The notes below the pieces were generated by a model. The model made no database searches. It saw nothing but the letters and a program-made list of their open reading frames with translations, and was not told the DNA's origin. Positions 34,660 to 39,638 of a stretch of 39,638 bases of DNA are shown here, piece after piece. Source of the stretch: Desulfovibrionaceae bacterium (GTDB taxonomy: Bacteria > Desulfobacterota > Desulfovibrionia > Desulfovibrionales > Desulfovibrionaceae); assembly GCA_017454005.1 (NCBI GenBank), contig JAFTDU010000024.1:1-39638 (forward strand). Reading direction: 5' to 3'. The position numbers and the translations under genes were made by a program. How positions within the stretch are numbered: the first letter of the stretch is position 1; each line of letters opens with the position of its first letter.

Positions 34660-35691
34660 TTAGTTGTTTAAAGCTTGGTGCAACTCTTTAATTATCTTTA
34701 AATAGGTAAAACCATAGCGCTCACAAGGCTCAAGATGGCAACCTTCGCCCCATTCATTCCAAGCATTGATAAATATATAGGCTAGTTCTGTGGGGAGATT
34801 TTCTTTGGTATAAAGAGCGAGTTCTTCTAATGCGTATTTAAAGAGTTCAGGTGTCGCGCCAACACAGGCAATCCCTTCGCGACCGCGTCTTGGCGTATTG
34901 TCCCAAGAAGGAAATGTGCAACGCAGGCGCAGGTAGTCTGGCTTGGGTTTTTTAAGCATCAAATTTATGGTTTTAGCATAATCAATGCGTACAGGTTGTT
35001 CACCTAGCTCTGAGACATGGTTTTCTCTAGCCCAAGCTGGGGCAAATTCAATCATGGCATCAAGGCCAAAGGCTGCGGGCCTATTGGCCATGTAGGCTTC
35101 AACCCCTGCTAAATAAGGCGCACATCCTGCATGTTTTTGGCCTAAAGAGCGCCATATGGCTGCATAGGTTGCAAGCATGGGATGGCGTTCTGGAGCCCAA
35201 ATTAGAAAGAGCGGGCGGCCTGCAATTTTAATGTAGCGGGTGTCTTGCCAATAGTTTATTAGATCAAAAAAGAGCCGCACGGCATTTTCTTCGGAATATT
35301 CTTGGGCAATGAAGGGCTCAGTTGGGGCGTGACGATTATTGTACCAAGATGTATGTACCCAGCATAAACAGAAGTTGTTTGGAATTTGTGGGGTACGGTG
35401 CAGGGTGCGTAAAGGGCGGTCGAGCAGTTTATGGCCAGAAAAATCATAATAATAGTAGCAAAAGCCTGTGAGTCCATAGGCCCAAGCTAAGTTATGTTGC
35501 GCTTGCAAAAACTTGTCGTCAAGAAGGGAGTAGTAGCCAATGCGTTTATGGGGGATGTGGGGTTCATAGTGGCCAGGAAGGAGGGGTTTGGCACGGCGCA
35601 CATTATCCCATTCGGTAAAGCCTGGGCCATAGATGCGATCGTTTTCTGGAATTGGGTAAAATTGTGGCAGATAAAAAGCGATGAAGTTCAT
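34660..35691 (-). CDS. WbsX-like (GH99-like) glycan-processing protein
   Basis: A 343-residue protein of the WbsX family, related to GH99 endo-alpha-mannosidases/endomannanases and usually found with polysaccharide or O-antigen genes. Visible family motifs are AFYLPQFYPIPEND at the start, FTEWDNVRRAKPLLPGH at about 27-43, GFCYYYYDFSGHKLLDRPL near 75-93, and INAWNEWGEGCHLEP close to the end, which holds the likely catalytic acids. It may cut or rearrange surface glycans; the exact reaction is not known. There is no signal peptide. The ATG at 35691 has AAGG upstream; the longer frame starts at TTG. Its neighbours (a PfkB kinase and a DksA-like gene) are not glycan assembly genes. Confidence 0.83.
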   Translation of the reverse strand: MNFIAFYLPQFYPIPENDRIYGPGFTEWDNVRRAKPLLPGHYEPHIPHKRIGYYSLLDDKFLQAQHNLAWAYGLTGFCYYYYDFSGHKLLDRPLRTLHRTPQIPNNFCLCWVHTSWYNNRHAPTEPFIAQEYSEENAVRLFFDLINYWQDTRYIKIAGRPLFLIWAPERHPMLATYAAIWRSLGQKHAGCAPYLAGVEAYMANRPAAFGLDAMIEFAPAWARENHVSELGEQPVRIDYAKTINLMLKKPKPDYLRLRCTFPSWDNTPRRGREGIACVGATPELFKYALEELALYTKENLPTELAYIFINAWNEWGEGCHLEPCERYGFTYLKIIKELHQALNN

Positions 35692-35911
35692 AACTGCCTT
35701 AAGTCTTCTGATAGCTGCTAATATATAGAGGGATGATTGATGCAACCTGCATATGTGATCGAGAATTTGTGCGTAAGTGTTCTAAGAAGAATGAGTTAAA
35801 AGTATGGTGAGATGAAAAGAGTAAAATTGTGTTCTAATGGACAAGTTCAAAGTTTGTTTATCTTGTACATGCACGAAAGAGAAGGGATGTAAGATTAAGT
35901 TTTGCTTTTTT

Positions 35912-36877
35912 TCAAGAATTAACCCACGCCTCAAGTTCTGTGGGGAAATTATGGAAGGTTGCAAGATAGCGAGCTTTAATGTCAGCTTTTGTAAAGTGAT
36001 GCTCTTGGGTACCCATTTTTTCAACCGCAAAACTTGCAGTAACCGAGCCTAATTTGGCACAGGTTGGGAAATCAAGACCGTGGGATAAGCCAAAGAGTAG
36101 CCCTGATCTATGGGCATCACCTGCTCCTGTGGGGTCAGCGACATTCTCCACATAGGTTGGATCAATATGGATCTCAGAACCATCTGCCCCAAGTACCACA
36201 GAGCCTTTGCTGCCATGGGTTGTCACAATCCACAAGGTACGACCTAAGAGATCATTAGGTGTCAACTGCGTTGTATTGCAAATGAGGTTTAATTCATAAT
36301 CATTGGTAATTAAGGCAAAAGAGCCTTCAATGGCTGCAAGCAGATCTTTGGCAGTTAACATAGGCAACTGTTGACCTGGATCATAAATATAGCGCACACC
36401 TTTTTCTTTATATAGGCTTGTAAAGTTCCGCATATCGTCCATGTTGCCTGGCGAGACTATGGCTAAATCGGTGGACGGATTTAAGTTTTGAAAGGTATAG
36501 TCGCTTTTTCTGGCCATGGCACCCGGGTAGAAGCCTGTGATTTGGTTGCTGTTAAGATCTGTTGTGATAAAGCCTTGGGCTGTGAAGACATCATTATAGG
36601 TATGGATGCCATCAGTTGATAATCCAAGTTCTTTTAAGGCTTTGGCATAGGGAGCAAAGTCTCGGCCCACCTGCGCAATAATCAAAGGCTTTTGCCCTAA
36701 GAGCGCTAAAGAGTAGGCAATATTTCCTGCACAGCCACCGCGCCGCTCTTCCATATAATCAATCATAAAGCTAACATTGAGCACGCGTAATTTGTCAGCC
36801 AGAATGTGATCATGAAAATTGCCCTTAAAGGTCATGATGCGGTCATAGGCCAGAGAGCCAGAAATATAAATAGACAT
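35912..36877 (-). CDS. PfkB family carbohydrate/nucleoside kinase (adenosine kinase-like)
   Basis: A 321-residue cytoplasmic kinase of the ribokinase/PfkB family, which phosphorylates a sugar or nucleoside with ATP. The substrate-side glycine motif RRGGCAGNIAYSLALLG is near residues 45-61. The C-terminal PfkB signature with anion hole and catalytic base (DPTGAGDAHRSG) is near 248-259. A lid-like N-terminal region (FHDHILADK, then MIDYMEERRGG) resembles adenosine kinase-type members, so an adenosine or sugar kinase role is possible; substrate cannot be fixed from sequence. The start is the ATG at 36877 with GGGGA upstream; the longer frame begins with TTG. The gene diverges from lepA across a 338-base gap. 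Confidence 0.88.
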   Translation of the reverse strand: MSIYISGSLAYDRIMTFKGNFHDHILADKLRVLNVSFMIDYMEERRGGCAGNIAYSLALLGQKPLIIAQVGRDFAPYAKALKELGLSTDGIHTYNDVFTAQGFITTDLNSNQITGFYPGAMARKSDYTFQNLNPSTDLAIVSPGNMDDMRNFTSLYKEKGVRYIYDPGQQLPMLTAKDLLAAIEGSFALITNDYELNLICNTTQLTPNDLLGRTLWIVTTHGSKGSVVLGADGSEIHIDPTYVENVADPTGAGDAHRSGLLFGLSHGLDFPTCAKLGSVTASFAVEKMGTQEHHFTKADIKARYLATFHNFPTELEAWVNS

Positions 36878-37215
36878 GAAGCATCCCCACAAGTAGCAAA
36901 TATCTAATTTGAGAATTGACTAAAGAGCTTGTGACGCCTTAAAGCACGTTTAGGTCTAGATAGGATAAGCTTGCGTTAAGTGCAAGCTTTTTTAGACATA
37001 GTCTGCATAAATTTTCAGAGTTTTGCCTTGCGACTTGCCTTTTTAAGAGCTTGCCTGCAAAATTAACTGTTTAGGTGCAAACCTAGAACTTGTTGCAGAT
37101 ATTAAGTTGTAAGCCAAGTGTGTTTGCTTGCAACAGACTGCAAGATTATGGCCCTGCAAGCTTAAATATTAACTTATTTAGATGATTTTTTGCGCAAAAG
37201 GTTTTGATTTAGTGT
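36878..37215. other. Divergent intergenic region between pfkB-like gene and lepA
   Basis: It should hold promoters in both directions. A plus-strand terminator-like hairpin is at 36967-36993 (listed separately). From 37020 to 37180 the sequence is packed with GCTTGC/GCAAGC and TTGC/GCAA words (CCTTGCGACTTGCC, AGCTTGCCTGC, GCTTGCAAC, CTGCAAG), which can form alternative stems in a lepA leader. Confidence 0.45.
36967..36993 (+). terminator. Terminator-like hairpin upstream of lepA
   Basis: AAGCTTGC (36967-36974) pairs with GCAAGCTT (36982-36989) around a 7-base loop, followed by TTTTTT (36988-36993). It points along the plus strand although no plus-strand gene precedes it, so it may end a small RNA, act as a lepA attenuator or insulate lepA from antisense transcription. 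Confidence 0.55.
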
Positions 37216-39021
37216 ATGCTAGAACAAAAATATATTCGTAATTTTTGTATTATTGCCCATATAGACCATGGTAAATCAACTCTAGCTGACCGTATTCTGG
37301 AACTAACCAAGGTAGTTAGTGGCAGAGAAGCTAGAGAACAATATTTAGATCGTATGGATCTAGAACGTGAGCGGGGCATAACGATTAAAGCCCAAACTGT
37401 ACGTATACCTTATCAAGCCAAAGATGGGCAAACTTATGAATTAAATTTGATTGATACACCTGGGCATGTGGACTTTAATTATGAAGTGTCACGTTCCTTG
37501 GCAGCTTGTGAAGGTGCTCTCCTTGTGGTGGATGCAACCCAAGGTGTAGAAGCCCAAACTTTGGCAAATGTGTATTTAGCCCTAGATCATGATCATGAAA
37601 TTATTCCTGTGCTCAATAAGATTGATTTACCAAGCGCTGATGTAGAACGGGTCAAGAAAGAAATTGAGGATGCCATAGGGCTTGATTGCAGTGGGGCTTT
37701 AGCTGTGTCTGCCAAGACAGGCGCAGGTGTAGATCAAGTTTTAGAAGCCATTGTGCAACGCTTACCCCCGCCAAATGGGGATCCCAAGGCGCCCCTTAAA
37801 GCTTTAATCTTTGATTCCTGGTATGATAGCTATCAAGGGGTTGTAACGCTATTTCGTGTGGTTGATGGGTCAATAAGAGTTGGGGATAAGATCCACTTAA
37901 TGAATACTGGGCGCGACTATGAGGTCTTGCGCTTGGGGGTCTTTGCACCTGAAGCCTGTGATGTGGAAGAATTGGGCCCTGGCGAGGTAGGTTTTTTTAG
38001 TGGATCTATTAAAGTGCTTGGCGATGCAAGGGTTGGTGATACCATTACCCATCAAAGTAGACCTGCAAGTGACCCTGTGCCAGGCTTTAAAGAAGCCCAA
38101 CCTATGGTCTTTTGTGGCCTCTACCCCACAGAATCTGATGCCTATGAGGCCTTGAAAGTCGCGTTAGAAAAATTGCAGTTAAATGATGCTGCCTTTGTGT
38201 TTGAGCCTGAAACATCGCAAGCCTTGGGCTTTGGCTTTCGCTGTGGTTTTTTGGGGCTCTTACATATGGAGATAAGTCAAGAGCGGCTTGAGCGCGAATT
38301 TCAGGTGGGCTTAATCTGTACAGCACCATCTGTGGTCTATAAGGTTGAAACCTTGGATGGCACAGTGCTTGCTATTGATAATCCCAGTCACTTGCCTGAA
38401 CCCAATAAGATTAAGCGCATGTTTGAGCCCTATGTGCAGCTTGATATTCATGTGCCCAATGAATATGTCGGCAATGTGATGAAATTATGTGAAGAAAAGC
38501 GTGGGTTGCAGAAAAATCTACATTATATTTCGACCAATCGTGTAGTCTTAACCTATGAGTTACCCTTTGCAGAAATTGTCTATGATTTTTTTGACCGCTT
38601 GAAGTCTGTCACACGCGGCTATGCATCTATGGATTATCAGCCAATTGACTACCGTGAATCAGATCTTGTGCGGTTGGATATTTTATTAAATGGGGATCCT
38701 GTTGATGCATTATCTGTGATTGTGCATAGGGATAGGAGCTATCCCTATGGCAGAGCTTTGGCGCTCAAGCTTAAACGCACAATCCCAAGGCAACTCTTTC
38801 AAGTTGCCATCCAAGCGGCCATTGGGCAGAAAATTATTGCTAGAGAAACTGTCTCAGCTTTTCGCAAGGATGTGACTGCTAAGTGTTACGGTGGCGATAT
38901 TACAAGGAAGAGAAAACTCCTTGAGAAACAAAAGGAAGGCAAAAAGCGGATGAAGCGCATGGGTAATGTGGAATTACCGCAAGAGGCCTTTTTGGCGGCA
39001 TTGAAAGTGGAAGATGTGTAA
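37216..39021 (+). CDS. lepA: Elongation factor 4 (LepA) GTPase
   Basis: A complete 601-residue LepA, a ribosome-dependent GTPase that acts on translating or assembling ribosomes in the cytoplasm. GTPase motifs: G1 AHIDHGKST (about 13-21), switch I with [10 protein letters not shown]3 DTPGHVD (about 78-84), G4 NKID and G5 SAKTG. EF-G-like domains and the LepA-specific C-terminal domain follow, ending in [29 protein letters not shown], the conserved basic tail that reaches the peptidyl-transferase centre. Length is the family norm. It is the only plus-strand protein gene in the window. The Shine-Dalgarno is weak (AAAAGG about 14 bases before the ATG), and the leader contains a terminator-like hairpin. 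Confidence 0.97.
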   Translation: MLEQKYIRNFCIIAHIDHGKSTLADRILELTKVVSGREAREQYLDRMDLERERGITIKAQTVRIPYQAKDGQTYELNLIDTPGHVDFNYEVSRSLAACEGALLVVDATQGVEAQTLANVYLALDHDHEIIPVLNKIDLPSADVERVKKEIEDAIGLDCSGALAVSAKTGAGVDQVLEAIVQRLPPPNGDPKAPLKALIFDSWYDSYQGVVTLFRVVDGSIRVGDKIHLMNTGRDYEVLRLGVFAPEACDVEELGPGEVGFFSGSIKVLGDARVGDTITHQSRPASDPVPGFKEAQPMVFCGLYPTESDAYEALKVALEKLQLNDAAFVFEPETSQALGFGFRCGFLGLLHMEISQERLEREFQVGLICTAPSVVYKVETLDGTVLAIDNPSHLPEPNKIKRMFEPYVQLDIHVPNEYVGNVMKLCEEKRGLQKNLHYISTNRVVLTYELPFAEIVYDFFDRLKSVTRGYASMDYQPIDYRESDLVRLDILLNGDPVDALSVIVHRDRSYPYGRALALKLKRTIPRQLFQVAIQAAIGQKIIARETVSAFRKDVTAKCYGGDITRKRKLLEKQKEGKKRMKRMGNVELPQEAFLAALKVEDV

Positions 39022-39638
39022 GGTGTGCTGGGGGAAATAGACTTGGGAGTAATAAAAAGAGCAAGATGTAATGAGTTTTTGTATGGAAGATCATTAGCTA
39101 AATATTGATCACCTGCTATAGTAGCAAAAAAATTTTTCTCCATATTATAATGTGCTAAAGCAATGAATTATCTTGATGCACGTCAGACGTAAAACCAAAT
39201 TCTAAATTTTTACTATTGATATTTTTGTTTACTATATATTTAAAAATCTTTATACTTTTATATAATTCATGCATCTAATGTTATTACTAAAAGAATTGCA
39301 CCATTAAATATTTCAGTAATAGCGAGAAACGTTTGAGTGTCTATGATAACTACATAATATGCAAGTTACCAATTTTTCCTGTGCTACAGATACAGTTATT
39401 TTTGAGTTTTCGACTAGGTGGTTGCATAAGTAAACAATTTTTGGTGTAAAGATCTTATTAGTAGTTTTGAGAACACAATTTTATTATAAATTTTTATGCA
39501 TATTTTAATACTCCGAATATGTATATACAAATATTATATTCCGCTAATATTTTTTGAACAACCAATTATATAAATACGAGAGGCTGTATGACTTTTGGCG
39601 CAACAATGTTCAAACAGTGTTTCGAAACATAATATCAC
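39022..39638. other. AT-rich gap at the window end
   Basis: No gene or RNA is recognised. No clear terminator follows lepA. The sequence is very AT-rich throughout, and short minus-strand frames overlapping the lepA 3' end look spurious. Confidence 0.5.

Overview
The window looks like chromosome from a low-GC, probably host-associated member of the Desulfovibrionaceae (Desulfovibrio/Bilophila/Lawsonia-like). This is an inference from gene content: a cytochrome c maturation set whose CcmE carries the CxxxY heme-binding variant, a TunR-type regulator (dead Xer recombinase fold plus tandem TOBE domains, described from sulfate-reducing deltaproteobacteria), and an Mrp ATPase with a Cys-rich N-terminus. 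Genes are of moderate GC and are separated by long, very AT-rich gaps, some holding possible remnants of decayed genes. Every protein gene is on the minus strand except lepA at the right end. No rRNA, CRISPR array, insertion sequence or prophage was seen.

Layout. (1) 418-5934: ccmC, ccmB, ccmA, ccmF and ccmE with a CNNM/CBS membrane protein upstream; this set exports heme and attaches it to apocytochromes c. (2) 6056-6223: initiator tRNA with its own promoter and terminator. (3) 7422-9669: an unknown four-helix membrane protein and an Mrp/NBP35 Fe-S ATPase, each in an AT-rich setting. (4) 10942-14512: a Pro/His-rich lipoprotein, a tunR-like regulator and an IdeS/Mac-like (C66) cysteine protease without a signal peptide.

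(5) 15119-25923 is the centre of interest: a small conserved-looking protein, a TibC/Aah-type strand-loop-strand O-heptosyltransferase, a HlyB-type ABC exporter, its HlyD-type adaptor and a 1691-residue protein built of AIDA-like strand-loop-strand repeats. A second such protein (1200 residues) lies at 28315-31917. Neither has a signal peptide or an autotransporter barrel, and both share a C-terminal domain of about 330-360 residues. The proposed reading is that adhesins of the type normally exported as heptosylated autotransporters are here glycosylated in the cytoplasm and exported by a type I system; the outer-membrane TolC partner is not in the window.

(6) 26559-26648: tRNA-Ser(UGA). (7) 32608-36877: an NFACT-family protein, a DksA/TraR zinc-finger protein, a WbsX-like (GH99-like) protein and a PfkB sugar/nucleoside kinase. 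(8) 37216-39021: complete lepA (EF-4) on the plus strand, followed by AT-rich sequence to the end. Several start codons were moved from the longest possible frame to an internal ATG with a Shine-Dalgarno sequence; these are stated entry by entry.
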